A DNA stretch of 64,000 bases from an uncultured Emticicia sp. (GCF_937903345.1 NZ_CALCZQ010000062.1:1-64000), one strand, 5' to 3'. Positions 1 through 8,607 are shown, counted from the first letter of the stretch. Notes: generated by a model from the letters alone, not told the origin. A program made the numbers and translations.

Positions 1-94
1 TTTCATAAGTTATTTTATTTAAAAATTATTAGTATATATATGAATGATTGATTATTGTAATCGGTCCAATTTTGCCAATAGTTGTATTTGTTAA

Positions 95-152
95 TTGAAT
101 CTAAATACTCCATAAAATGGCCAAAAACCACTAAAATAAAGCAAAGCTTACT
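95..152 (-). pseudogene. Possible decayed 5' end of an S74-type repeat protein gene
   Basis: On the minus strand, the sequence just after the conserved part of the LytTR gene resembles the start of the intact repeat-protein gene at 11925. In the first 24 aligned bases about 18 agree, but the start codon is lost (ATG corresponds to AGT). The LytTR reading frame runs into this stretch and ends there, which gives that protein its extra C-terminal residues VSFALF. Similarity fades after about 50 bases. I infer that a LytTR plus repeat-protein pair once stood here and that only the regulator survived. The match is short, so confidence is moderate. Confidence 0.4.
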
Positions 153-451
153 GGCATTTGATTGTCATATACAAGTTCATACAAAAAAATCTTTCTTCTT
201 CTGGAAATTTTTATGGAGGTACCGTTGCATAATTCGATTGTATCTCTATTTATTTTATCTACATAAGACAAATTCACAATAACAGACTTACTTACTCTTA
301 CAAATTGCTTTTGCTCTGAGAGTTCTAATTCAAATTTTTTTAGTGTTTTGGCATAAATTGCTTGCCTCCCATCTAATAAGTTGATAGTTGTATAATTACT
401 CTTCCCTACAAAAGAAATGATGTTTTGCCTATAAGGTTTTAGTTTTTTCAT
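131..451 (-). CDS. Stand-alone LytTR DNA-binding domain regulator
   Basis: This 106-residue protein is essentially one LytTR DNA-binding domain without a receiver or membrane part. Typical features are the N-terminal strand region ISFVGKSNYTTINLLDG, the central FVRVSKSVIVNLSYVDKI stretch and the late SIKISRRRK segment. LytTR domains bind pairs of short direct repeats in promoters, so it is probably a transcription factor acting in the cytoplasm. A Bacteroidota-type promoter lies at 587-621, overlapping a repeat-bearing element (614-666), which suggests self-regulation. A second copy at 11629-11928 is broken by two stop codons, so this is the only working copy in the window. The last six residues appear to come from read-through into a decayed neighbour. 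The family call is firm; the targets are inferred. Confidence 0.88.
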   Translation of the reverse strand: MKKLKPYRQNIISFVGKSNYTTINLLDGRQAIYAKTLKKFELELSEQKQFVRVSKSVIVNLSYVDKINRDTIELCNGTSIKISRRRKIFLYELVYDNQMPVSFALF

Positions 452-586
452 CAGTTGGTTATGTACTGGTGGTATTCTATTCTCTGTTTAAAAAGTCTGA
501 TTTAACTTAAACATTTAATTCGCATTCTATATATATTAAAATTATATAACGATTGTACATCTTTTTTAATTACTAAATTCTTTGGT

Positions 587-621
587 CAAAAGTATGTTGT
601 TGAAAAAAAACATCCTACAAA
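587..621 (-). promoter_or_regulatory. Bacteroidota-type promoter of the LytTR gene
   Basis: Read on the minus strand, a TTTG box (618-621) is followed after 23 bases by TACTTTTG (587-594), which fits the Bacteroidota -33/-7 pattern TTTG and TAnnTTTG. The broken LytTR copy has the same boxes at the same spacing (11488-11522). The start codon lies about 135 bases downstream. The -33 box falls inside the repeat-bearing element at 614-666. Confidence 0.6.
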
Positions 622-666
622 ATTTGCATTATTTAGGTGAGTAATGCATCTGTAATGTACTTTCAC
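614..666 (-). promoter_or_regulatory. Repeat-bearing element, copy E1 (two 11-bp units)
   Basis: On the minus strand the element starts with GTGAAAGT, carries two 11-bp units of the ACATTACNNAT type, and ends with AATAATGCAAATTTTGTAGG. It overlaps the -33 box of the LytTR promoter. Four related copies occur at 2683-2800, 2823-2930, 11044-11085 and 11453-11495, with one to seven units. It looks like an operator; the binding protein is unknown, and LytTR is the obvious candidate. Confidence 0.55.
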
Positions 667-687
667 ATATATTAAATACTGAGCCAA

Positions 688-773
688 AAGAAATAAGACA
701 GATCGCAGAAGCGATAAAATACAAACTATCAATAAATTAGCTTATTTCAATTAGTCGATGAATCTTGTCTCAT
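688..773 (-). repeat. Dispersed 3'-associated repeat, copy A
   Basis: On the minus strand this begins GAGACAAGATTCATCGAC, continues with AATTGAAAT and CTAATTTATTG, and ends with a GTCTTATTTCTT stretch. Related copies lie at 9349-9462, 16777-16875 and 28665-28712. Like the others it lies downstream of a gene (here 910-2349) in that gene's direction. It carries no coding sequence. Confidence 0.5.
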
Positions 774-840
774 TACATCATAGTAAGTGAATTAATCACA
801 GAGACAATACAAAGACTTGGTTTAATTTATTGGTATTCAG

Positions 841-866
841 GCAACTATTGCCGCGGCAACAGTTGC
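841..866 (-). terminator. Hairpin downstream of the membrane regulator gene
   Basis: Two 12-base arms, GCAACTATTGCC and GGCAACAGTTGC, can pair with one mismatch. The hairpin lies about 44 bases past the stop codon of the minus-strand gene at 910-2349. There is no clear run of T after it, so a terminator role is likely but not certain. Confidence 0.45.
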
Positions 867-909
867 TAATAATTTTAGAAAATCTTTTACAATAAACCGT
901 GGGGCAGCA

Positions 910-2349
910 TTAGCACACCTCACCTTGGTGTTGAAATTCATAATTACTGTTTTCAATTTCTTTTCTTAGTTTATTTAAAATCACCTCATTCAATTGATAG
1001 ATGAAAATTCTTTTATCAGCAGTTGAGGAATATTTTTCAATAGCAAATTGGGTTTTATAAGTTTTTTTCAATTTTAAATCCAATGATTTTATAAACTGGT
1101 GCCTTATTTTTCTTTGGTTATCAACAGATTTATTACTTATTCCTAATAATTCATTAATTTGTAAAGTTCTAATACCCCCATTTTCATGGTTATTTATCAA
1201 AGCTTCAATCATTTTAATTTCTAAGCTATTAAAGACGAATGAACTAAATAAAACATGCTGTTTGCTGCTCTTATCTTTAATGAACTTGTAATAAATAATG
1301 AAGGAAATTATCAGTAAGCCAATACCAATAGATATAAATATAAGCAAAAAATTATTGTTCTCCGATTCATACAATTTGCCAATATACACAGCTTGATTTT
1401 TAGTTTCTTCAATAGAAATAGCAATCTTTTGTATTTCGTTTCTATTACCCGTGTCGAAAAATTTATAGCTTAGTAAAGAATCTTCATGAACATATTCTTT
1501 TTCTAATTCGCTAGGAATTTCAATATGAAACAATCTATTCTCATCAATCCATTGATATACTTCATTTAAAGTAGGATCTATGATAAATAAGCTATTAATA
1601 CCCTTTTCAATTAATCTAAATACAAAGTATTTCCCATTCCAATGGAAGTATTGAAAATCGGTTTTTTTGATTTTTCTCAATAATGTTTGTTTGATTTCAC
1701 CCAGTTTATTCCATTTATTGTTTTTGAATTTATATTCATAAAATCCATAATCAGTATAGCTTTTTCCTGCATTTTCAGAAGGACTTACAAAATCGTTTAA
1801 GCCCGTAAAAAACGAATCTGTTTTTTTTACATAACCTGATAAACCCTTAAAAATAGATTTAGGTGCATCATTTGAAAAATTGATAGCGTCCCATTCGTTT
1901 CTGTTGGCTAAATAATAAACAAATAGATTATTAGATCTATATAAGCCATACCCTCCAACTGAGTAGATTGTGTTCTTTCTTATAAACTTCGTACTCCTAC
2001 AATTAAAACCTCCAAAGTAAGTTTTATCAATTCGTTCTAATAATAAAGTTTGATAGTTGAATTGATACACTTGATTCGTACATTCCATTAATAAATAAAC
2101 CAAGTTTTTATCATCCGTATTTAGACATTTAATTTCATGTGATACAAGAATGTCTTCTTCCTTAATATTATTTAATTCGGCCTTGCCAATTTCTTTCCAA
2201 TCATTTGCATTTGATGATTTTTCAACAACAGTCTTTTTAAAATCTATTCTATAAATATTTTTTCGTTCGATATCCAACCATCTTAATGATTGAGCTTTGG
2301 CATAGAAAGATAGAAACAATAAAAGACTATATAAAAGTACATTTTTCAT
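910..2349 (-). CDS. Membrane-anchored regulator-like protein, copy 1
   Basis: This 479-residue protein has a signal peptide (about residues 1-19, ending AKAQ), an exported domain of some 310 residues, one membrane segment (about 335-357, IGIGLLIISFIIYY) and a cytoplasmic tail of about 120 residues. The tail contains a helical, basic stretch around RTLQINELLGISNKSVDNQR that resembles a winged-helix or helix-turn-helix DNA-binding domain. I do not recognise a named family. The layout suggests a one-component sensor that reads an outside signal and acts on DNA directly. A paralogue at 9619-11019 shares an identical 399-bp block (1700-2098). Tandem direct repeats lie just upstream (2393-2432) and two large repeat elements further up (2683-2930). 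The topology is visible; DNA binding is inferred. Confidence 0.7.
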   Translation of the reverse strand: MKNVLLYSLLLFLSFYAKAQSLRWLDIERKNIYRIDFKKTVVEKSSNANDWKEIGKAELNNIKEEDILVSHEIKCLNTDDKNLVYLLMECTNQVYQFNYQTLLLERIDKTYFGGFNCRSTKFIRKNTIYSVGGYGLYRSNNLFVYYLANRNEWDAINFSNDAPKSIFKGLSGYVKKTDSFFTGLNDFVSPSENAGKSYTDYGFYEYKFKNNKWNKLGEIKQTLLRKIKKTDFQYFHWNGKYFVFRLIEKGINSLFIIDPTLNEVYQWIDENRLFHIEIPSELEKEYVHEDSLLSYKFFDTGNRNEIQKIAISIEETKNQAVYIGKLYESENNNFLLIFISIGIGLLIISFIIYYKFIKDKSSKQHVLFSSFVFNSLEIKMIEALINNHENGGIRTLQINELLGISNKSVDNQRKIRHQFIKSLDLKLKKTYKTQFAIEKYSSTADKRIFIYQLNEVILNKLRKEIENSNYEFQHQGEVC

Positions 2350-2392
2350 TCATTATTAGCTAAGAGTAAGAATAATAAAATATTTGATTTAT

Positions 2393-2432
2393 AAAAACTT
2401 ATTTGTAACAGCAAAAACTTATAGGTAACAGC
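2393..2432 (-). promoter_or_regulatory. 20-bp tandem direct repeat upstream of the membrane regulator
   Basis: The unit AAAAACTTATNNGTAACAGC occurs twice head to tail with a 20-base period, about two helical turns. It starts 44 bases upstream of the start codon at 2349. Direct repeats of this spacing resemble sites for LytTR-type or dimeric regulators. No similar pair lies before the paralogue at 11019. Confidence 0.45.
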
Positions 2433-2682
2433 AAATTGTTAAATGAATTTTTCTTAATTATTTAAGTTTCAGTACTTCATAGGCAAAATAAAAAAGAGGT
2501 TAAAAATAATATTCTGACGATTTTCTGGTATATAAATTAAAAGATTAGTTGAATAATAACATAAAATAAATTCCGATTAAAAGTTGAAGTTTAACATTTT
2601 AATAATATTACAACCACCCTTAAGAAGATGATAGTAAATCATTCAATAGGATTTTCAAAACTATGCTTATTCAAAGTAAATA

Positions 2683-2800
2683 CCTAAAAAATTTACATTA
2701 TTTGTGTGAGTAATCTATCGGTAACGATTTGGTAATGTATTCGCAATGTATTTGTAATGTATTCGTAATGTGTTGGTAATGCACATTCACTTATTTTAAA
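2683..2800 (-). promoter_or_regulatory. Repeat-bearing element, copy E2 (seven 11-bp units)
   Basis: This is the longest copy of the element. On the minus strand it opens with AAAATAAGTGAATGT, contains seven 11-bp units close to ACATTACCAAT, and closes with AATAATGTAAATTTTTTAGG. An 11-base period puts each unit on nearly the same face of the helix. It is followed after a 140-bp period by copy E3. The reading frame that crosses it is only a by-product of the repeats. Confidence 0.6.
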
Positions 2801-2822
2801 AACCTCTATTTCAATGAAAATA

Positions 2823-2930
2823 CCTATAAAAATTACGTTATTTGTGTGAGTAACGTATCGGTAACCTATTGGTAAGGTATTAGTAAGGTATTGGCAATGC
2901 ATTGGTAATACACATTCACTTATTTTAAAA
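2823..2930 (-). promoter_or_regulatory. Repeat-bearing element, copy E3 (six 11-bp units)
   Basis: This is a second large copy, in tandem with E2 and starting 140 bases from it. It has the same ends (AAAATAAGTGAATGT and ATAGG) and six 11-bp units with more drift, for example ACCTTACCAAT and ACGTTACTCAC. It lies between the minus-strand membrane regulator and the plus-strand WYL gene, so either could be controlled from it. Confidence 0.6.
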
Positions 2931-3127
2931 TTCATGTCTTGAAATTTATTCAGTCTACAGCATATGTGAAGCATAAAAGTTATTTTGACAATTAAAGTTC
3001 TATAAATTCACTAATAGTTTTACCCTGGTATTTTCCAAAGGTAAGTTTTGTTTCAAGTGAATAAAATTTCATATTTGTAATTCTTATTTCGATTACAAAA
3101 GTATAGTAGTTTTTTCAGCTCAAAAAA

Positions 3128-3156
3128 AGTCAAATACATTTTTAAGGTATTTGACT
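3128..3156 (+). promoter_or_regulatory. Palindromic operator candidate before the WYL regulator
   Basis: Perfect 10-base arms AGTCAAATAC and GTATTTGACT are separated by 9 bases and end 20 bases before the start codon at 3177. Its position over the likely promoter suggests repression by a dimeric regulator, most simply the WYL protein itself. Confidence 0.55.
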
Positions 3157-3176
3157 AATTATTTAGAAGAAATAAT

Positions 3177-4160
3177 ATGTCAAATAAAAAGTCTGCAACT
3201 TCAGATATTCGTTTACTTAGGATATTTGAGATTCATAAATGTTTGAGAGATAGTGTTTGTAATACTAATGATTTACTAAAAAAGGTATTGAAAATAGACT
3301 CTTCTATCAATGAAAGGATTATTAAGGCTGACATTGAATTTCTAAGAAAATTAGGAGCTGATATTCCAAAAGGCAATAAGCATCAAGGTTTTTTTTATAA
3401 AACACCTTTTTCAATATTGGAGGCAATTGAAGGTAAAAAACTTGCAGAAACCAATGAAATGGCAGCATTTATCCAACAACTAAGTGATAAATCTCCAGCC
3501 TTTTTGGGATTAGACAATGTGCTTTTAGCGTTAGAACAACGTATCAGGACTACAGACGCAAGAAAAAACCCATTTATTGATTTTGAAAAAGTAGAATCTG
3601 ATGGCTTAAAGCGATTGGACGAATTTTATCGTTTTATAAAATCCAAAAAAGTATATGAAATTGAGTATTTACCTTTTGGAGAAGTAGTTCAAAAGCGAAT
3701 TATTTTACCACTTTTACTAAAAGAATTTAATCATCGATGGAATTTAATCGCTTTTGATAAATCAATCAATCAAATCCAACACTTTCCACTTGAGCGTATC
3801 GGAAAAGTAGCTTTAAGCACAGAAAACCTTAATAATACAGCGTCTTTTGATGGGGAATCTTATTTTAAAGATGTTATTGGAGTAACAATCAATGATGTTG
3901 ATGTAGAAGTTATTGTTTTTAAAATCACTAAAAAAAGAGCATTTTATGTCAATACCAAAAAAATTCATTATTCTCAAGAAAAAATTAGAGAAGACGAAAC
4001 CTCTATGACCTTTTGTATTGCTGTAAAACCAAATAATGAAATGTGGGCAAAATTCATGGAGTTATCAGAAAATATTGAAATCATTGAACCTATCAAAATA
4101 AAGAACGAATTCAGAGAGCGAATAAAAAAAATATATGATAGAATAAACGTAACATCGTAA
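3177..4160 (+). CDS. WYL-domain transcriptional regulator
   Basis: This 327-residue protein has an N-terminal helix-turn-helix region (about 10-70), a WYL sensor domain (about 145-205) with the core RWNLIAFDKSINQIQHFPLERI split over two strands, and a C-terminal WCX-like extension (about 230-320). The usual WYL triad reads WNL here. WYL domains sense small ligands, often nucleotides or single-stranded nucleic acid, and control stress or defence genes. No defence gene is adjacent: its neighbours are the repeat elements upstream and a DUF1800 gene more than 500 bases downstream, so it is probably transcribed alone. The palindrome at 3128-3156 suggests self-repression. Confidence 0.85.
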   Translation: MSNKKSATSDIRLLRIFEIHKCLRDSVCNTNDLLKKVLKIDSSINERIIKADIEFLRKLGADIPKGNKHQGFFYKTPFSILEAIEGKKLAETNEMAAFIQQLSDKSPAFLGLDNVLLALEQRIRTTDARKNPFIDFEKVESDGLKRLDEFYRFIKSKKVYEIEYLPFGEVVQKRIILPLLLKEFNHRWNLIAFDKSINQIQHFPLERIGKVALSTENLNNTASFDGESYFKDVIGVTINDVDVEVIVFKITKKRAFYVNTKKIHYSQEKIREDETSMTFCIAVKPNNEMWAKFMELSENIEIIEPIKIKNEFRERIKKIYDRINVTS

Positions 4161-4671
4161 TTATTGCACGAAGGAAAGTAATTTATTCCTATTGCTGATA
4201 TGAAACTCTCACTGAATTCTTTGATAATTAGCTCAATTTCACTTTGACTTTTGATGATAATTTCGATTCAAAACTCTAGATCTACTTTCCAATTTGTTTG
4301 GAATCCAATAAAAAAACTTTTGAGGTATATTACGGTTGGTTCACCTATCCGAAACTTTAAAGGTTTACTATCAACTATTAGTCGGATCATATCCACTCCA
4401 ATTTAATTTATTCAGATTTATTTGACCTATTCAATCTGTTTTGAGTGAATTAACCTATGCTATCTGTTGATTATTGCTTTTATTAAAATGATATTTGTTT
4501 AATTTAAAATGAAATTAATGCTATATTTGTTATAGATTTATACCTTTCATTAAGAAGAAGTCTCTGTTTGTTTGACATTAAAACCTTAAATTTATCATTT
4601 AATTTAAATGTTAATCAAAAAAAAACAGCCTCATCCTAACTTTAACAGACTTTTGTAAAATATTCTCAATA
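4161..4671 (+). promoter_or_regulatory. Intergenic region with direct repeat and likely promoter
   Basis: No gene is seen here. Two 16-base direct repeats, ACCTATTCAATCTGTT (4425-4440) and ACCTATGCTATCTGTT (4453-4468), are spaced by 28 bases. Just downstream, TTTG (4494-4497) and TATATTTG (4522-4529) form a possible Bacteroidota promoter with a slightly long 24-base spacer. Together they could control the DUF1800 operon, giving a leader of about 140 bases. Confidence 0.35.
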
Positions 4672-6516
4672 ATGGATTTGAATTCATTAAGTACAAACGA
4701 CCCATCCGAATTTCCAAGTGCATATGATGCATTTATCAAGGATAATTTTGATTTAAAACTTTTATTAGATTCTCGAGCAAAAACAACGGAGGTAAGAAAA
4801 ACATTAAACAAATACCAAGGAGAATTTGGATATACTCAGAAAAGGCATTTGCTCAATAGAGTATTGGTAGGCTATGCAGAACGCCACATGAAGGATTTAG
4901 ATGGTTTGAGTTTAGACCAAGCGATTGATTTGATTTTCAAAAAACCGGATTTGGGAGAGCCTGTCAATAATTATTACCACGATTTTCCTGCTGAAGAATA
5001 CAAGAAAAAATATTTAGTTGATGATGTAAAACCAGCAGAACCATTTATTAGCAAAGCACTTTCGAAAGAAGAAAGACAAGATTTTGTTCCTGAATTCGCA
5101 GGGCCAGAAAGAATTAGTGCTCTAAACTCCTGGACTTATGAAAATATATACTCACAACCAACTTCTGTAGCTTGGAGGCTATTTTTGTTTTTACATACAC
5201 TCACCCCTTACAAAGAAGATAATGTAAAAATAAAGTCTTTTTATTATAGCCTTAAATTGACCTATGAAGGAGCCTGGAGGAGTTATAAAGATTACATGAT
5301 TGATGTTACGCTTTCTGAAAACATGCTCGAATTTTTGAATTTGAAATATAGTAAGAAAGATGCTCCAGATGAAAATTTTGCCCGAGAAGTACAAGAGTTA
5401 TTCACTGTTGGCAAAAGACCATTTTCAAAATTTACCGAATCTGATGTAAAAGCAGCTGCCAGACTATTGGTAGGCTGGGACGCATATTACATGGAAAATT
5501 TGACTGACGAGGGTTTTGTAACTAAGAACAAATTCAATGAAAACAATCACGATACTGGAGACAAACAATTTTCGGAATTCTATGGAAATCGTTTGATTAA
5601 AGGAAAAAAAGGCCCAGATGGTGGCAAAATCGAGTTGAAGGAGTTTTTTGACATGATTTTCGAAACCGAAGAAGCAGCCATTTACCTTTCAAGAAGGTTG
5701 GTTCAGTTTTTTATTTACCCCGTTTTAAATGATTATGTAGAAGAAAATATCATTAAGCCTTTAGCTCAAATTTTAAGAAAAAATAATTACTCCCTTGCTG
5801 AGACTTTAAAAGTTTTGTTAAAAAGCGAATACTTTTTTGCTGAAGAGTTTTACAATTCCATGATCAAATCACCTATGGAATATTCCATGGGAATGTATAA
5901 AGAATTTGACATGTTAAAAGGTAATGTGACCTCTTATTTTAATAATGGCAACTACAATTCATTTTTCGTTGAAGATAGAAAACAGTTTGAGCCCAAATTT
6001 TTAGATTCAATTTATATATCCTATCGAATATGTTCTCAAATGAAATACGGTACGATTGGTAGACAAGGATATATTATTGGCAATCCCCCTAACGTATCCG
6101 GCTGGCAAGCATATTATCAAGAACCCGTCTATGACCTAATATGGATAAATTCGGATTCGATTAAACGACGAAAAGAAATCGCAGAATCCATAGCTCGGAA
6201 TGGTATCTATTTTGGTGATCACACCCATGTACAATTTGATCTGAAGTTACTTTTAAAGAAAACCAAAGATCCGAGTAATATCAATTCTTTCATTCGAGAA
6301 TTAGCAAAGATAATGACCGGTGTAGATCTAAGTGAAAAGGCATTTCTTAGAATCAAAAAATCAATCCTTGGGGATAATTTCCCTGATTATTATTGGGCAG
6401 ATGCGGTTAAATCCTTTGAATATAGCCCTAATAAAGACAATTATAATACTTTGTATTTCAGGGTAGGACAAATTTTGTCGCAAATCTTTGACTTAAACGA
6501 AATTCATGTTTTTTAG
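4672..6516 (+). CDS. DUF1800 family protein
   Basis: This 614-residue protein matches the DUF1800 family. It has an early KRHLLNRVLVGY motif, the core NFAREVQELFTVGK (about residues 231-244), AARLLVGW, and near the end a GNPPNVSGWQAYY motif. The biochemical role of the family is unknown; members nearly always stand next to a DUF1501 gene, as here. No signal peptide is visible from this start, and I see no better start upstream, so either the export signal is missing or the protein is intracellular. The stop codon directly abuts the start of the next gene, so the two are almost certainly co-translated. Confidence 0.85.
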   Translation: MDLNSLSTNDPSEFPSAYDAFIKDNFDLKLLLDSRAKTTEVRKTLNKYQGEFGYTQKRHLLNRVLVGYAERHMKDLDGLSLDQAIDLIFKKPDLGEPVNNYYHDFPAEEYKKKYLVDDVKPAEPFISKALSKEERQDFVPEFAGPERISALNSWTYENIYSQPTSVAWRLFLFLHTLTPYKEDNVKIKSFYYSLKLTYEGAWRSYKDYMIDVTLSENMLEFLNLKYSKKDAPDENFAREVQELFTVGKRPFSKFTESDVKAAARLLVGWDAYYMENLTDEGFVTKNKFNENNHDTGDKQFSEFYGNRLIKGKKGPDGGKIELKEFFDMIFETEEAAIYLSRRLVQFFIYPVLNDYVEENIIKPLAQILRKNNYSLAETLKVLLKSEYFFAEEFYNSMIKSPMEYSMGMYKEFDMLKGNVTSYFNNGNYNSFFVEDRKQFEPKFLDSIYISYRICSQMKYGTIGRQGYIIGNPPNVSGWQAYYQEPVYDLIWINSDSIKRRKEIAESIARNGIYFGDHTHVQFDLKLLLKKTKDPSNINSFIRELAKIMTGVDLSEKAFLRIKKSILGDNFPDYYWADAVKSFEYSPNKDNYNTLYFRVGQILSQIFDLNEIHVF

Positions 6517-8604
6517 ATGAAAAGAAGAGAATTTATACACAATTTTTCACATGCGTTAGCTGGTAGCACCATCCTACCACACTTAAATTATTTAGACGCA
6601 TCTAAAAAATATTCATTATTAAATAATACGGCCGAACCTGGTAAAATTTTAATTCTATTGCGTCTTGACGGAGGTAATGATGGGCTCAATATGATTACAC
6701 CAATGGATCAGTACGCAAACCTCAACAAGGTTCGGCCCCATGTTATTATTCCTGAAAAGAAATTAATTCAAATCGGAAAAAATGATTTAGCATTTCATCC
6801 AGAATTTAAGGATATGAAACTTCTTTTTGATGAAAAAAGAATGAAAATTATTCAAAATGTTGGATATGCTAACCCCGATTTTTCTCACTTTAGATCTTCT
6901 GATATATTGCAATCTGCCTCAGATTTTAGCGAATTTGTTTCATCAGGTTGGTTAGGCAGATTGGTCGAACATGAGCACCCTAGTTTCCCAGTATCATATC
7001 CGAATAGTAAATATCCTGATCCACTAGCCATTGAATTAGGATATTCGAATTCTTTATTATTAACAGGAAGGAGTTCTTTTCCTGGATTTATCCCCGGGAG
7101 TCCAGATAATATAATGGAGATTATAAATGAATTTGATAATTCCTACCCGAATACGTATGCGGGAGATAAACTAAATTATATACAGACCATTGCCAAACAA
7201 TCTAATTTATACAGCTCAGTTGTAAAAGATGCTTATAAAAAAGGAAACCATACTTTTCAATTCCCAAATGACAACTTGGGCAGTCAATTTTATCAATTGA
7301 GTAGATTTATTCGTGGAGGCTTAAATACTCGGATTTACCACGTTTCCACAGGTGGATTTGATACGCATGATTCTCAGGTTAATCAAGATGACCATTCGAA
7401 AGGTATTCATGCCATTCTTCTCAAAAGCGTAAATGATTGTATCATTTCTTTAATGAAATGTTTGGATCAGACCAAGGATTCTGACCGCATCATGATAGTA
7501 ACTTTCTCTGAGTTTGGTAGAAGAATAGTTTCTCGATCTACCGGTGGTACAGATCATGGAACTGCCTTCCCGATGATGATTTTCGGGAATAATTTAAATG
7601 CAAATGTTCTTGGTAAAAACCCGAAAATTGATCCTACATTTTCTTGGGAGGCTAACTTAGACGCTGAATTCGATTTTAGACAAATTTATGCGTCTATCAT
7701 CGAGCAATGGTTAGGTGGAGATAACGCCACCATAAAAGACGTGCTTACAAGGAGTTATGATCAAGTAGGCCTCACCAAAGAATTTGCAGATGATGATATG
7801 GATGGCGTTTTGGATAAAGATGACAAATGCCTAAACACGGCTACCGGTGCGATGGTTGATACCAATGGTTGTGAGGTTTTTTCATTGGCTTCTAACACTT
7901 TTTCAGTAGTAGCAACTTCTGCTTCGTGCATTGGACAGAAAAATGGTACAATTTCCATCAACTCAATAAATGCTAATTTTAGCTACATCTTGTCCATTGG
8001 AGATGTAAATGTTGGGGTATTAAACAAAGCAAATAATTTTTCCCATAAAATAGAAAATTTAGCCGTTGGTACATATACAATTACCATTCGCGTGGAAGGA
8101 ATTCCGAATTATGAGAGAAAATATGAAATTAAAATCGGTGAACCTAAAGCTTTAAATGCCATCACTTCAGTGGATTCTCAAACGGCAAGTTTAAAAATAA
8201 ATTTGAGAGGGGCTGAAAATTATTTTATAAATTTGAATGGAACAAAGACGGAAACGCTCGATTCCAGAATTAATTTACCCTTAAAAAAAGGATTAAATAC
8301 CCTTCGAATTACGACAAACAAAGAATGCCAAGGGGCTTATAATGAAGAAATATTTTTATCTGAAGAAACAAATATTTTCCCTAATCCAACATCGGGCCCA
8401 GTAAAAGTTTTTATACAAGGAATTGATTCAGAGGTAGAAATAACAATCAATTCTATAAACGGAACTATAAGCCATCAAGCAAGGTATCCTATACCAGTCA
8501 ATCGAATTATTGACTTGGATTTAGGTAACCTTTCCGAGGGCATTCATTTAGTTAAAATCAATGGTGCCTCAGTTAGAACCACTTGTAAACTGATAAAATA
8601 CTAA
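6517..8604 (+). CDS. DUF1501 protein with Tat signal and T9SS sorting domain
   Basis: This 695-residue protein starts with a twin-arginine type signal (KRREFIHNFSHALAG). A DUF1501 (sulfatase-like) domain covers roughly 40-420, with LRLDGGNDGLNMI, STGGFDTHDSQ and FSEFGRR-type motifs. A thrombospondin type 3-like calcium motif follows (about 424-455, DDDMDGVLDKDDKC), then about 150 residues of beta-rich sequence, and a T9SS-type C-terminal sorting domain (from IFPNPTSGPVKV to the end). It is therefore probably exported and placed on the cell surface. It follows the DUF1800 gene without a gap and precedes a lipoprotein gene by 3 bases. The combination of a Tat-like signal with a T9SS end is uncommon. 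The function of DUF1501 is not established. Confidence 0.85.
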   Translation: MKRREFIHNFSHALAGSTILPHLNYLDASKKYSLLNNTAEPGKILILLRLDGGNDGLNMITPMDQYANLNKVRPHVIIPEKKLIQIGKNDLAFHPEFKDMKLLFDEKRMKIIQNVGYANPDFSHFRSSDILQSASDFSEFVSSGWLGRLVEHEHPSFPVSYPNSKYPDPLAIELGYSNSLLLTGRSSFPGFIPGSPDNIMEIINEFDNSYPNTYAGDKLNYIQTIAKQSNLYSSVVKDAYKKGNHTFQFPNDNLGSQFYQLSRFIRGGLNTRIYHVSTGGFDTHDSQVNQDDHSKGIHAILLKSVNDCIISLMKCLDQTKDSDRIMIVTFSEFGRRIVSRSTGGTDHGTAFPMMIFGNNLNANVLGKNPKIDPTFSWEANLDAEFDFRQIYASIIEQWLGGDNATIKDVLTRSYDQVGLTKEFADDDMDGVLDKDDKCLNTATGAMVDTNGCEVFSLASNTFSVVATSASCIGQKNGTISINSINANFSYILSIGDVNVGVLNKANNFSHKIENLAVGTYTITIRVEGIPNYERKYEIKIGEPKALNAITSVDSQTASLKINLRGAENYFINLNGTKTETLDSRINLPLKKGLNTLRITTNKECQGAYNEEIFLSEETNIFPNPTSGPVKVFIQGIDSEVEITINSINGTISHQARYPIPVNRIIDLDLGNLSEGIHLVKINGASVRTTCKLIKY

Positions 8605-8607
8605 CCA

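Noticed and set aside
2683..2930. CRISPR-like array.
   Set aside because: The repeats are 11 bases long and follow each other directly, with no unique spacers and no cas genes nearby.
2693..2974. Minus-strand frame of 93 codons.
   Set aside because: It runs through the 11-bp repeats and reads as a by-product of them; it has no start context or known domain.
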